DNA of 64,000 nt from Myotis daubentonii (GCF_963259705.1 NC_081846.1:54961205-55025204), one strand, 5' to 3'; counted from the first letter of the stretch, positions 34,160 to 47,500 are shown. The notes: generated by a model from the letters alone, not told the origin. Numbers and translations: made by a program.

Positions 34160-34371
34160 CAGCGGTTCTCAACCTGTGGGTCGCGACCCCTTTGGTGGTC
34201 GAACGACCCTTTCACAGGGGTCGCCTAAGACCATCCTGCATATCAGATATTTATATTACGATTCATAACAGTAGCAACATCACAGTTATGAAGTAGAAAC
34301 GAAAATAATTTTATGGTTGGGTCACAACATGAGGAACTGTATTTAAAGGGCCAGAAGGTTGAGAACCACTG
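34160..34371 (+). mobile_element. SPIN hAT MITE, intact ends
   Basis: 212 bp, starting CAGCGGTTCTCAACCTG and ending GGTTGAGAACCACTG, with a perfect 8-bp duplication ctttaagt at 34152-34159 and 34372-34379. It is shorter than the copy at 29953: the segment around tgattaatcacta is deleted. Confidence 0.96.
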
Positions 34372-34619
34372 CTTTAAGTGCATGCTCTATGTTTTATTTA
34401 TTTTTGAATCCCAGGCATTTATTATGTGCCTGGCACATCTTAAATTGGTTGTAGGACGAATGAAAGAAATATTAACAGCTTTATATTCTACCCTTTTTTG
34501 GTAAGAGATGTATAGATCACAAAATAAGAATTCATCCAAGAAAAGAGGAGACTATATTAGGGTCATAGCAAGAGGAAGAAAACAGTTTGAAAGCCTGAAA
34601 TGGGCTATGATTTATCCAG

Positions 34620-34805
34620 GTTATTATACTGAATATGAAGTTTAGAGTCAGATAAACCTAGTTTCGGTACAGATTCTGCCACTGAGGTTGAAAAACTAAC
34701 TTTATTGAGTATCAGTTTCATCTGAAAATGGGTTCACAATGCTGCCATTGTAGGGCTAAGAGGATTTACATATAAATTTAAAGTATGTAACAATTTACTA
34801 GACAC
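34620..34805 (+). mobile_element. MIR SINE remnant
   Basis: The text tttagagtcagataaaccta, acagattctgccactgaggt, gtatcagtttcatctgaaaa and aagaggatttacatataaat follows the MIR order. 34380-34619 and 34806-35229 contain nothing else that can be supported. Confidence 0.6.
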
Positions 34806-35865
34806 TTAGACAGGAGGTTCTAAGACAAACAATTTAAAGGCACAGTGGCAGGACTGCCTAGGCACAACAATGGAAAATCTGGTATAGAAAAGAGAAAAAC
34901 AGTATTTAGGGGTCAGGGAATGTAAATATACTTGATGATCAGTAGTAGTGTGAGGGATCATCCTTTAAAACTTAAGCGAGGTAATTTAGGATACATAAAA
35001 AGGCAACTTATAAAACTCTTCACTCCTTTGAAATGGTATAAGTGAGAAAAAAGAATGGATATATAAGTTCAGGTCTGACATCAATTTAATGTGCCTTCCA
35101 AATGGAAATGAGATGTATGAGCCTAGAGCTCAGAGGGAAGGTCTGGAGTAAGATGATGTGGGAGTCGTTCTTACAGGTATCTGAGGCCACAGGAAAAGAT
35201 GTGATAGCTTATGTAAGACTATACAGTAAAAAGCTCGTAGGGGGAGGTGAGGGGAGGCGGGGTCACACGGGCTCGCCTTGCGCGTTCTGACCCGGCCCTT
35301 CGGGCCTCCGGGGGGCGCTCTGGGGCGACTCCCCCTCGGAGGGGCTCAGCCTGCGGGGTCCCCACAGCAGCTGCGGGCGGGCGGGTCGGCCTCCTCCTCC
35401 CCTTTACAAAAGCCTCCAAGTCTATCACCTTTTGTGCCCTTTCCTCAGAAGGAAAAGCATCTCCATCCCTCGCATCGCTGACTTCGGCCTCAGGGTGCCC
35501 TGTCCCCAGCAGCCTGGCACTTTCTTCGGTTCCCGGTGCGCCCTCCGTGGAATTGTTCCCACCGGGGGTGTCCGTTATTGCAGTTTGATGACGAATGCCT
35601 GCTGCCTAAAGACTGAAGGTCTGAGGCAAGACTTCCCATTACTACTTAATCAAGAGGAACTGAGTTTGAGACATACTCTCTTAAAGAGACTTTGGGAACA
35701 AGAAGTGTTCAGGCAGGTTCCTCTCAGACTCAGGATGCTAGCCATTGATCTTTCTCCTTATGACTTTTTCTGTCTTCATGAAGAGAAGTCCAAGGGGGAA
35801 AAGATTATCACTGGATGCCTGACACATTATTCTCAGCTCTGCTTGCTCAGAACTCTGCCAGGTGA

Positions 35866-37010
<1,145 letters not shown>

Positions 37011-37744
37011 GAATGAAATGACTACAGGCTAGCTGTTAAGTGGTGCTTTACACAACATTCCTCACTCTAGAACTCACACTGGAGAGAAACCTCATTGTGA
37101 CCAATGGTGAAAGCCTTCAGGCACAACTCTCAACTTACCTTATACAGGGAGCAACCTTGAAATAAACCAAAAGGATGGCAGTTATAGGCTACTGATTATA
37201 CAGCAAGGACATACAATAGTATTTGGCTGTACCAACCCTGGGATGCTTGTTTCTGGACTTCATGTAACATTAAAAAAAAAAAAAAGCTCCAAACTGGATT
37301 AAACCACTCTTGTGGGAAGATTCTGTTACAATGGGTTTCACTCTCAATTGATAGATCTCATATGTGGCCAGGTTTTATGAATCTTTGAAGTATAGTTGAA
37401 AACAATGTATATTCTGTAATTATCAGGTGTAATAGATTTATCTGATAAATTTACTCTATTAAATTTGTATCATTACAAACCTTAAAAAAAAAAAAAGCAC
37501 ATAGGCCTTGAAAAACTCTAATATTTAGAGGCCTGGCCATAGAGAAACCTAACAAGAGAGACTGAGGAAGTGGGGCTCAAGAGGGTATGAGAAAAATCAA
37601 ACATGGTGCTGGAATGTTAAAGAAAATAGTGTTTAAAGGAAGAAGTAGTACAAGAGATAGTCAGTTATGAAATGAAATGAAGTAGCTCAATATGTATGAA
37701 CATGAAAGACTATCAATTTAGGCAAATAAATTATAAAAAGGAAA

Positions 37745-37970
37745 TCTGTGGTCAGATTTTTTTCAAATCCAAGTTCTACTAGCTTTACTACTTATTAGTT
37801 ATGTAGTTATGTGCTTGTGGTCAAGTAATTTCACCTCTCTGCATTTAATTTTCCTCATCTGAAAAATGAAAATATTTCCTTATAAGATTTGTGTGATGAT
37901 AAAATTTGATGATTGTAAAGCACTCTGACAAACATAGGCCTCACTAAATCTTAGTGATAATGACAATGAA
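37745..37970 (+). mobile_element. MIR SINE
   Basis: The order tccaagttctactagcttta, gtggtcaagtaatttcacct, ctctgcatttaattttcctc, atctgaaaaatgaaaa and tgtaaagcactctgacaaac follows MIR. Confidence 0.75.
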
Positions 37971-38029
37971 GATAAAAATATTTTAAAAAACTTAAAACCT
38001 TTTTCAGATTGGCATGAACCTATTTTTTT

Positions 38030-38248
38030 AAAAAATATATTTTACCGACTTTTTACAGAGAGGAAGGGAGAGGGACAGAGAGCGAACCATCAATGAGAGA
38101 GAAACATCGATCAGATGCCTCCCGCACCCCCCCACCCCCACTGGGGATGTGCCTGCAACCAAGGTACATGCCCCTGACAGAAATCGAACCTGGGACCCCT
38201 CAGTTCACAGGCCGACGCTCCATCCACTCAGCCAAACCAGCCAGAGCA
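38030..38248 (-). mobile_element. Ves SINE, full length
   Basis: Reverse-oriented, head ending gccaaaccagccagagca, with a perfect 18-bp duplication gcatgaacctattttttt at 38012-38029 and 38249-38266. Confidence 0.96.
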
Positions 38249-38709
38249 GCATGAACCTATTTTTTTTAAACCTATTTTTGATAAAACATGATTCACATAT
38301 TCTAGAAGGATTTATATCAGTTTACTAACAATGGTTACCCCTGAGGAGTGAGAAAGAGGACCATCACTTTATATTCTGTATATCTTGAATTATTTGTATT
38401 TTTATCAATAAGCATGTGCTGCTTTTATAATAATATTTTAAAAATCACTTACCTGCCTTGTCTTTGTCTCCTTATTAATTTGAAATACTCAAATGCATCT
38501 GCTTGACAGAATGTTCTTGAATGGATGTAGCACATTGACTTCTCAAAGAGGGGCCTCACAGTGTTAAATTGCAGTGAACTAGAAGAAACACTGTGACAAG
38601 GACTGGCTTCGTGTGTGAACAGCTAAATGGTAAAAGCCTGTTCAAACTAATGAATGACAGATGGACAGCAATAAAACAGCTAGTAAGAAAATCTAGATTA
38701 CACCAATTC

Positions 38710-39780
38710 TATTTTTTTTGTAATAGATTTTTTAAAGGTTGTGGTAAAATATATACAACATAAAATTTGCCATTGTAACCAGTTCTAAGCGTACAGTTCT
38801 GTGGCATTAAATATACCCACATTGTTGTGCAACCATCACCACTATCTATCTCCATAATTTTTTCATCTTTCCCAAATGAAATTCTGTACCTGTTAAACAC
38901 TAACTCTCCATTCTCCTCCCCCAGGCTCTAAAAACCACCCTATTTTCTGTCTCTATGAATTAGACTACTCTAGGTATCTCATAAAAGTAGAATCATCTTT
39001 TGTTGTCTTATTTCACTTAACATAATATCTTAAAGGTTCATCTATGTTGTACCATGTGTCAGATTTCCTTCCTTTAAAGGCTGAATAATATTCCATTGTA
39101 TGTATATATAGCATTTTGTTCATCCAAACATTCTGTTAAGACTAGAGGCCAGATGCACAAAATTCATGCAAGGGGCTTGGCCCTCACAGCCACGGCAGCT
39201 TGCCTTGGCCCTTGCAGCCCAGGCTTCGTCCGGAAGGTAGTCGGGAATGACGTCCAGAAGGTCGTTTGGCTGTCCGGTCTAACTAGCATATTACGCTTTT
39301 ATTATTATAGATGGTATTACCTTGACTGATTTTGTATGTTAACCATCTTGCATTACAGGAATAAATCTGATTTGGTCAAGGTGTGTAATATTTGTAATAT
39401 ATGCTGCTGAATTAGATTTGCTAGTATTTTGTTGAGGGTTTTTACATCGACATCTGTAAAGGATATTAGTTTAGTTCTCTTGTACTGTTTTTATCTGGCT
39501 TTGGTATCAGGGTAATGCTGGCCTCAAAGAATGAGTTAGAAAGTGTTCTATCCTAATCAATTTTTTTTGGAGAATTTAAAAAGGATTGGTGTTAATTCTT
39601 ATTTGAAGGTTTGGTAGAATTCATCAGTGAAGCATGAGTCCTGGACTTTCTTTGTTGGGAATTTTCTGATTACTGTTTCAATCTCTTAGATTTTTTATTT
39701 TTCATGATTTAGTCTTGGTAGCTTGAATGTTTTTAGCCATTTGTCCATTTGATCAAGGTTATCCAATTTGCTGGTATGAA
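38710..39780 (-). mobile_element. old L1M fragments split by a Helitron (38710-39141, 39312-39780)
   Basis: 38710-39141 is the antisense 3' end of an old L1: gtgcaaccatcaccactatc, and aataatattccattgtatg. 39312-39780 is antisense ORF2 RT-region text: taatgctggcctcaaagaat, ttgttgggaattttctgatt and tgatcaaggttatccaattt. The two parts are not adjacent in L1, so they may be separate or deleted copies. The Helitron at 39142 lies between them. 38267-38709 and 39781-40139 hold no clear feature. Confidence 0.75.
39142..39311 (-). mobile_element. minimal Helitron, 170 bp
   Basis: On the minus strand it runs from TCTATAATAATAAAAGCGTA at 39311 to hairpin GCATGAATTTTGTGC and CTAG at 39142, between host A and T. 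It consists of little more than the two termini. Confidence 0.92.
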
Positions 39781-40139
39781 ACTTTTCCAAGGTTGTCCTG
39801 TTGCTTTTCTTATTCTCTTTCTCCTTGGTACCTCTTTCTCTTGTCACTTCAAATATCATCTCTATAAAGACAACTTCCAAAGTTGTATTTCCAACTGGTA
39901 CCTTATTCCAAAGATCCATTATTTCAAATGCCTGCTGATCATCTTCCTCTGGCTCTTGATCCAACATGTGGACTCAAAATATCTAAGTCAAATAAAATAA
40001 TTTCCTATACTAAAATCAGCATTCTCTACTTCTGTGGCTGCATCAATCTTCCATTCATCCAGGCTAAAAATCTTGGAAGTGCTCAAAATGGTATTTAAAA
40101 CTTAGGTCTGACTTCAGAGCCTTTGATCTTATCTTTATA

Positions 40140-40488
40140 CTAGTGACTCAGTGTGCGAAATCACACGAGACCCAGACGCACGGGGAATTGCGTGAGACCT
40201 GGGACCCCAAACCCTATTGCGAGGCGGGACTTGGCGGGACTTCCCCAAGTCCTGCCGTGCCACGAGACCCAGAGTCAAGTCTCGGCCTGCCCGTGTGTGC
40301 CTGGCCGCGCATGCAGCCCTGCCCACCCATGCACACCTCACCGCGTGCACACGGTTCCACCCACCCGCACACACCTTGCCACATACTCAGCCCCGCCCAC
40401 CCGCGTGCACCTTGCCGCGCACACAGCTTGCTGGTGACCTGTCTTTGGTCGTTACGGTGTTAGGGCCACTGGGTTTTTATAATATAGA
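40140..40488 (-). mobile_element. Helitron, GC-rich interior
   Basis: The 5' end TCTATATTATAAAAACCCA is at 40488 and CTAG at 40140, with a variant hairpin GTGTGATTTCGCACAC. Host T flanks the 3' end. Its 5' side is occupied by the next Helitron. The overlapping 80-100-residue frames inside are compositional artefacts. Confidence 0.88.
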
Positions 40489-40676
40489 CTAGAGGCCCGA
40501 TGCACAAAATTCGTGCAAGAGTAGGCCTTCCTTCCCCCAGCTGCTGGCACCAGCTTCCCTCTGGCCGCCAGCAGGCACCCGGGACCCAGGCTTCCCTCAC
40601 AGCCCCAGCTCCATCCAGAAGGTCATCCGGAAGAATGTCCAGTCTAATTAGCATATTACACTTTTATTATTATAGA
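40489..40676 (-). mobile_element. minimal Helitron stacked on the previous one
   Basis: 188 bp from TCTATAATAATAAAAGTGTA (40676) to hairpin GCACGAATTTTGTGC and CTAG (40489). It lies with no gap against the 5' end of the 40140-40488 element, i.e. inserted into the A/T that bounded it. Confidence 0.93.
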
Positions 40677-41157
40677 TAGAAGTTTGAGAACTTGTTACTA
40701 AGGATTATAAGTGAGAAATAACTAGCTTGCTTTACTTTAAATTTCAATGTCATTTCTGGGAGTAGATACATGAGGAGAAGTTAGTGATTTACATTTGGTA
40801 CTTTTGATTCTGTAAGTTCAAAAACAATAAATGTTTCATAAAATAAAATCCCAAGAAATGCCAAAAGGAAGTATAAGTGTCTTCACACATTTTAGAAAAA
40901 GTTAAAAATAAATGATATTTAAAGTATAAAACCCAATGTCAGAACTCTTATTTCTTTGTATTACAGGCATACTTTGTTTTATTGCACTTTGCTTTATTGT
41001 GCTTCATAGATATTTCCTTTTCATCAGCACTGAGCCAAGACTCTCTACCAGTGAAAAGATTATGACTTGCTGAAGGCTCAGATGAATTTACTGAATAAAT
41101 CTGATGTACGACACTGCGCAAGTTTAAGGTATATAGCATGTTATTTTGATGCATGTA

Positions 41158-41897
41158 TCCTATATAATAAAGAACTAATATGCAAATGGTCATTACATCC
41201 TCACACCATCACGCAGTAATGGCTCAGACACTCAACACTGGGGAGAGAGGAATGGGGACCGGCCAGGCTGCGGCCCAGGAGAGGGACAAGCCACCTGCCC
41301 CGCAGTTCTGGGTGCCAGTGGCTGTGCCTGTGGCCTGGGAGAGGGACAAGCCACCCGTCCCATGGTCCTGGGCACCAGCGCCTGCGGCCCAGGAGAGGGA
41401 CAAGCCGCCTGCCCCGTGGGTCTGGGCAGCAGCAGCTGGAGCTGCAGCCCTGGAGAGGGACAAGCCCCTGCCTCACGGTCCCAGGTGCCTGTGGCTGTGG
41501 CCCAGGCGAAGCCACCCAGCCACGGTCCCCTGCAGCTGTGGCTGGCACAGGAGAAGCCCGCCTGGGTCCTGGGTGCCTGCGACTGGCCAGAGGAGGGAAT
41601 CCTGGGTCCCGGGTGTGGGGTGAGACAGAGGCGGTTAGGGGCAATCAGGCCAGCAGGGGAGCAGTTAGGGGTGATCAGGCAGGCAGGCAGAGGTGGTTAG
41701 GGGCGGTCAGGCAGGCAGTCAGAGGGGTTAGGGGCGATCAGGCAGGCAGGCGAGAGGTTAGGAGCCAGCGGTCCCGGATTGCGAGAGGCAATCAGACATC
41801 CCCTGAGGGGTCCTGGATCTGGATTGGAGAGGGTGCAGGCTGGGCTGAGGGGCCTCTCCCTGACCCTGTACACGAATTTCGTGCACCGGGCCTCTAG
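41158..41897 (+). mobile_element. HeliBat-type Helitron, complete
   Basis: Starts A|TCCTATATAATAAAGAACT and ends with hairpin cacgaatttcgtg, accgggcct and CTAG|T at 41894-41897. The interior has repeats around ggagagggacaagcc, followed by ggttaggggcgatcaggcag repeats. Frames inside on both strands are repeat-driven. 40677-41157 shows nothing recognised. Confidence 0.94.
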
Positions 41898-41984
41898 TAT
41901 ATTATAATATACTAAACACTGTAGTGTTATCACATTACATAATTATAGTAAAATGTTACTGTCTATATTCATTTTATTGTTCAT

Positions 41985-42150
41985 TAGATCTCTTGTCTTA
42001 TTTACTACTTGTTTGTACCCTTATTTCCCACCTGTTTGTACCTTAAACACCATCAATCTTATTTCCCTCCCCCCACACCATTCCCTGGTTACCACCATTT
42101 AACTGTTTTTTATAAATCTGACTTTTTAGATTTTACATATAAGTGATACA
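41985..42150 (-). mobile_element. old L1 3'UTR fragment
   Basis: The text ccattccctggttaccacca, ttataaatctgactttttag and attttacatataagtgatac is antisense L1M 3'UTR. Confidence 0.6.
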
Positions 42151-42423
42151 TGATAACCCTTCTAATTTCTGGCCACCACCACCTCCTCTATGCAAACTTA
42201 TTTTCATCTGCAGCTATTTTTTCCCTTTTGTTCCCTCCAGTAGCCAAAGGAACAGATGTTTCTCCTCTTGTTCACAGTAAATTCCTTACCCTATTCCTGA
42301 CCAATGGGTTGGCCTCATTTCCTTCCTCTTGCCATTTAGTCCTTTAACTATTTCCTTACACTATACATTCTCATTAAGAAATGTTATCCACATTCAAGGC
42401 TATAATAAAACCTGTTATTCTAT

Positions 42424-42640
42424 TTTATTTATCTTTTATATTTTTATTGATTTCAGAGAGGAAGGGAGAGGGAGAGAGAGAATCATCAATGATGAGAGAG
42501 AATCATTGATCGGTTGCCTCCTGAACACCCCTAGTGGGATGGAGCCCGCAACCCAGGCATATGCCCTTGACCAGAATCGAACCCTTGACCCTTCAGTCTG
42601 CAGATCAACACTCTATCCACTGAGCCAAGCCGGCTAGGAC
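42424..42640 (-). mobile_element. Ves SINE, full length
   Basis: Reverse-oriented, head ending gccaagccggctaggac, with a perfect 16-bp duplication aaacctgttattctat at 42408-42423 and 42641-42656. Confidence 0.96.
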
Positions 42641-42656
42641 AAACCTGTTATTCTAT

Positions 42657-43400
42657 ACTCTGCATCTACAATCTCCAATTCAGAACTCTACACAGGCTTC
42701 TAGATCCATATTTGCAAACATCTACTAAACACTCTACCTGCATGCCCCATAGATAACTAAACCTAATAACTAAAACCGAATTAGACATCATATTTCTCTA
42801 TCTCCAAATTTGCACTTCCTCTCATTATTGGTTTCAGTTATCAGCTCCACCATTAACCCAGTTTCTATTCCAGATATTTGGTTATCATTCTAGAATCCAG
42901 GCTGTCACCCTTAGAAGTAGCCTGCATTCAGGTGTCACCTGCTTTCCATTCTCTATCTCCTACATAAATCTTAGATCTCTTTTCCAATTCATTCCTAATA
43001 CTTAATTTAACTCCTTATTTTGATTGCTTGAAATGGATGTCATTCATTTTTTCTTTTAAAAACAGAAGTATGACATAATTATATATTAAAAGTACATAAA
43101 GTTCAACTTGATGGTTGCCACTTACTTTTAAATTCCTGGCTCTTAGAACATTGCTTAGCATTGATATGTTTGTTGAGCTGAATTCCATATTGTTCTCTAT
43201 CCTATCTTCTATCCCACAGTCTTTAATGTAACTATATATTAGACTTTTCTAAAGCATATATTAATCCTTCAGTAAATTCTGACTGAATAAGAATAAAGTA
43301 CAAACTACTTAGCCATATTAATCATGACTGAGCCATAATATACCTTCACAACTTCTTTTAGGAATCATAGGATCACCCTATAGTATACTGTGTATAGAGG
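42657..43400 (+). mobile_element. ancient LINE-like repeat (L2-related), with its 5' part at 42160-42423
   Basis: Phrases such as catctactaaacactctacc, cagttatcagctccaccatt, tctagaatccaggctgtcac, ttttctaaagcatatattaa and aagaataaagtacaaactac resemble a familiar old mammalian repeat. The family name is uncertain. The Ves at 42424 inserted into it. It is degraded, with no ORF. Confidence 0.4.
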
Positions 43401-43581
43401 TAATTTTACAAAGCTGAAACTTCTGGTAAGTCCTTAAATATTTCACTGAGATAGTCTATTTTTCTGTTATAGTTAAAGATGGAAGACTATTATAAATTAA
43501 TAACAAATTAGTTCTAGGATATTTAAAAATTTTTACTGTCTTCCTGCTTGCCAAATAACAATGTAAAAACAAAACAAAACA

Positions 43582-43785
43582 TGCCCGGCCAGCGTGGCTC
43601 AGTGGTTGAGCACTAACCTATGAACAATGAGGTCATGGTTCCATTCTCAATCAGGGCACATGCCTGGGTTGAGGGCACAATCCTCAGTGTGAAGGATGCA
43701 GGAGGCAGCCAATCAATGATTCTCTGTCATCATTGATGTTACTATCTCTCCCTCTCCCTTGATCTCTGAAATCAATAAAAATATA
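43582..43785 (+). mobile_element. Ves SINE, older subfamily
   Basis: Forward-oriented, cggccagcgtggctcagtgg to aatcaataaaaatatat, inserted in an aaaacaaaacaaaac tract repeated on both sides (43565-43580 and 43790-43805). 43806-44126 is plain intron next to the TANK exon 2 donor. Confidence 0.9.
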
Positions 43786-44126
43786 TAAAAAAACAAAACA
43801 AAACACAAAACTAAGACAGTGATACTTCTTTCAGTTCATCATTTTATGTAAACACTATGAAACTAATATAAAATATTGAATGTCAATTGTAATTAAAAAA
43901 GAAATTATGAGACCATTTGTAATATTTTCTTTATACAATCACCTTTAAATGAACTCTTCCCACAGGTCACATAAAAATCTCAGATTATACCCATTAATAT
44001 ATCCCCATGTTTCAGTACTTATAGTTCTTCAAGACAGTTTCTAACAATATAATATTTTTTCAGTAGCAAAAGACTCTCAAAATCCATTTACCAGGATAAA
44101 TAACTTTGAAAACCAAAACCATATAC

Positions 44127-44274
44127 CTTTTGCTGTAGTTCTTTTACTGCAGAATCTCTATCCATGCATGCCTGTCGGTAGGCTTCATAAGCTTTATTGA
44201 GTTGCTCACCAATGTTTTTATCCATTCCTCTCTGTTCTGTAGCATCACTATAAAGGATGGAGTAAATGACAGGT
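44127..44274 (-). CDS. TANK: TANK exon 2 (start-codon exon; coding part 44127-44225)
   Basis: This exon encodes residues 1-33 of TANK, the scaffold that links TRAF1/2/3 to TBK1, IKK-epsilon and NEMO in NF-kB and interferon signalling in the cytoplasm. The peptide starts MDKNIGEQLNKAYEAYRQAC and ends KELQQK, recognised as the conserved mammalian TANK N-terminus and the start of its coiled coil. The ATG is at 44225-44223 on the minus strand. Its context is strong: G at -3 and G at +4. The acceptor is TTTTCCAG before 44274 and the donor is AAAAG then GTATAT after 44127, phase 0. An out-of-frame upstream ATG is at 44245. The frame of the main ATG stays open through the 5' part of this exon (ILYSDATEQRG). 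Mouse TANK, from memory, has a similar N-terminal extension there, so an extended isoform is possible. The next exon is 22.8 kb downstream at 21316. TANK is a confident identification. Confidence 0.96.
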
Positions 44275-45130
44275 CTGGAAAATAACCAGAACAATTTATC
44301 GCTATTAAGTTAGATAAATCTCATTTTAAAAATGCGTCTTTAAAGACAGTTCTATATGGTCTATCATGAACATTATAGCCTCAAGTACTATAAAGGCTTA
44401 TAAAGGCATAAAAGTCTCATCTTAAATCCTAATAAGAAATACTGTGAAACCTTAATTTCTACATTTTAAAAAATATTCTTTACTAATGTTTAAGAGGCAA
44501 GCGTGGTTCCAGTTCATAAAGATGCTACTTTGAAAATAGTAAAGTGCAACCTAAAAATGGAGAAATATAAAAGGCCATTTTGTTATTAATACTTTATAGA
44601 AATGCATAACAGAATTAACAGCATGGGAAGAGATTTCTTTTTACTAAATGGACAGTTATTCCCACTTACAAGGTGATTTCTCGCTACACTGAAATTAGAG
44701 CAAAATTAAATACACAATAAATGTTTGTGGATGAAGTTCACACTGTTGTTATCACAGAGCAATTAAGATGTGTGAAAATGCTCTTATTTTAGCACAAAAT
44801 CTAGGGAGAACTGCTATTGGATTGTGTATTTAAAAAGAAAAATTACGTTCCTTCAAGTACTGCCCCCACTCCATATTAGTTTTCCAACTTCCCTGCTGTT
44901 TCTGAACTACAGGTGACTTACTCAGTGGAAGTAATTTGGTTTTATCATCTCAATTTGCATAACATCTCTAACCACATACCTTAGCTCTGAGCAGAGAGCC
45001 ATCCAATAACTGATTCCTCCTGTCCAGCTGTAAAAACCATACCACAGGACCTTTCTTTTAACCCTCTGAAGGCCACAGAGTAGACAAAGTTCTCTATCAG
45101 TTATAGGAGGTATTGGGAGTACCAAATTAG
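44275..45130. other. Sequence upstream of TANK exon 2, nothing recognised
   Basis: Directly upstream (gene sense) of the exon 2 acceptor. The branch/polypyrimidine region is short and AT-rich. No CpG island or promoter is visible here, so transcription must begin further to the right, probably outside the window. Confidence 0.5.
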
Positions 45131-45140
45131 TCAGCTTCTT

Positions 45141-46027
45141 CTTTTTTCAATTTAAATTCTTTGTTTAAAGTATTACATGTCTCCTTTTCCCCCCATTGAC
45201 TTCTCCCCAGCCGTTCCCACCTCCCCAGCACATGCCCTCACCCCCCTACTGTCTGTGTCCATTGGTTATGTTTATATGCATGCATACAAGCCCTTTGGTT
45301 GATCTCTTACCCCCACCCCCCAGGCCTTCCCTCTGAGGTTTGATGATCTGTTCAATGATTTTATGTCTCTGGATCTATCTTTGTTCATCAGTTTATGTTG
45401 TTCATTATATTCCACAAATGAATGAGATCATGTGATGCTTATTTTTCTCCGACTGGCTTATTTTGCTTAGCATAATGCTCTCCCGGTCCATCCATGCTGT
45501 TGCAAATGGTAAGAGCTCTTTCTTTTTTACAGTAGTGTAGTATTCCATTATGTAGATGTACCAGTTTTTTAATCCACTCATCTGCTGATGGGCACTTAGG
45601 CAGTTTCTAAATCTAGCTATTGTAATTTTTGTTATTAATACTTCACAGAAATGGACAACATAGGGGTGCATATATTCTTTCTGATTGGCATTTCTGATTT
45701 CTTGGGATATATTCCTAGAAGTGGGATTACTGGGTCAAATGGGAGTTCCATTTTTAATTTTTTGAGGAAACTCCACACTGTTTTCCACAGTAGCTGCACC
45801 AGTCTGCATTCCCACCAGCAGGGTTCCTTTTTCTCCACATCCTTGACAGCACTTGTTATTTGTTGATCTGTTGATGATAGCCATTCTGACAGGTGTGAGT
45901 GGTACCTCACTGTTGTTTTGATTTGCATCTCTTGGATGATTAGTGACTCTGAACATGTTTTCATATGTCTCTTGGCCTTCTGTATGTCCACTTTTGAAAA
46001 GTGTCTATTTAAGTCGTTTGCCCATTT
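45141..46027 (-). mobile_element. 5'-truncated L1
   Basis: Reverse-oriented L1 3' end flanked by a 10-bp duplication tcagcttctt (45131-45140, 46028-46037). ORF2 C-terminal frames are split: 45635-45991 holds [19 protein letters not shown] and 45405-45671 holds YIYIMEYYTTVKKKELLPFA. It is therefore older than the copies at 5817 and 30051. Confidence 0.93.
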
Positions 46028-46124
46028 TCAGCTTCTTTACAACTGGAAATTCTTCACAATATCAGTTTCTAATCTTTCATAATGTCTTTCATTTTATCTT
46101 TGGGTACATAATGCTTTTAATTTA

Positions 46125-47500
46125 GTATTTTACATTAAGGTATAATTCATATAATATAAAATGCACCATTGTAAAGTGTACTTTTTTTGTTTTTTAGTGT
46201 ATTCCCTATGTTGTACAATCATCACCATTATGATTCCAAACATTTTTGTCACCACATAAAGAAACACTGTACCTATTAGCAGTCCCAATTCTCTCTCCCT
46301 CCATAACCTGGCAACCACTTATTGGCTTTCTAATGCTATACATTTGACTATTTTGGACATTTCATATAAATGGAATCATACAATATATGGTCTTTGTGTC
46401 TGGCATTTTTCACATGGCATAAAATTTCCAGCATTTACCCATTCTTTAGCAAGTAATAGTTCTTCATTGCTTTTTATGCCTGAATAATATTCCACTGCAG
46501 ATATACACATTTTGCTTAGTCGTTCTTCAATTAATGGGCATTTAGGTTGTTTCCATATTTGTGTGAACATGTTTTCAATTCTCTTAGATATATACCAAGG
46601 TGAAAAATTGCTGGGTCAGATGGAAATTCTGTTTAACTTCTCAAGGAACTGCCAAAACTGTTTCCAAAGAAGCTGTATCATTTTGTATTTCCACTAGCAA
46701 AGTACAACAGTTTCAATTTCTTCACATCTTCACCAACCTTTATTGTCCATTTAAAAATTATATGCATCCTAGTGCATATAAAATTATATGTTAAGTGGTA
46801 CCTCACCATAGCTTTGATTTGCATTTCCCTAAAGATGTTAAGCATTTTTCCACTGTCTACTGGTCATTTGCATATCTTCTTTGGAGAAACGTCTAGTGAA
46901 GTCCTTTGACCACTTTTTAACTGGGTTATCTTTCTAATGCTGACTTGTAAGAGTTCTTTATATATTCTGAAAACTAGAGACTTATCATATATATATATGC
47001 ATATGTATATATCTTATGTATTATCTATATATTATATATGTAATATATACACACATATATGTACATATGTGTACATATATAATTTGTAAATACTTTCTTC
47101 CATTGTTTAGATTGCCTTTTCATTTCCTTGACAGTATCCTTTGATATGCAAAGTTTTAAATTCTGATGAAGTTCAATTTATCTATTTTTCTTCTTTTGTT
47201 GCTTGTGCTTTTTGTGTCATATCTAAGAAACCACTGCCTAATCCAGGGTCATACAGACTATCACCCATGTTTCCTTTTAATAATTTCATAATTTTAGCTT
47301 TAGATCTTTGATCCATATTGAGTTGATCTGTATATGGTGTGAGGTAGATGTCCAGATTCCTTCTTATGCATGTGGCTATTCAACTGTCCTAGCACTATTT
47401 GTTAAAAAGTTCTTCTTTTTCCACTGAATGGCCTTGGCACCTTTGTCAAAAAATGGATGAAACATTAATCACAATGCTCTTTTAAATACCTAGATAACAT
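46125..47500 (-). mobile_element. old L1M fragment, 3' end and ORF2 C-terminal part
   Basis: Antisense text follows the L1 order: acaatcatcaccattatgat, acctggcaaccacttattgg, atttcatataaatggaatca, gaataatattccactgcaga, ttgctgggtcagatggaaat, ttttgtgtcatatctaagaa and ttgatccatattgagttgat. An AT/AC-rich microsatellite-like patch (46985-47085) has expanded inside it. All frames are broken. Confidence 0.88.

Noticed and set aside
41180..41897. Several overlapping 80-147-residue ORFs on both strands
   Set aside because: GC-rich Helitron repeats leave all frames open. Composition explains them.
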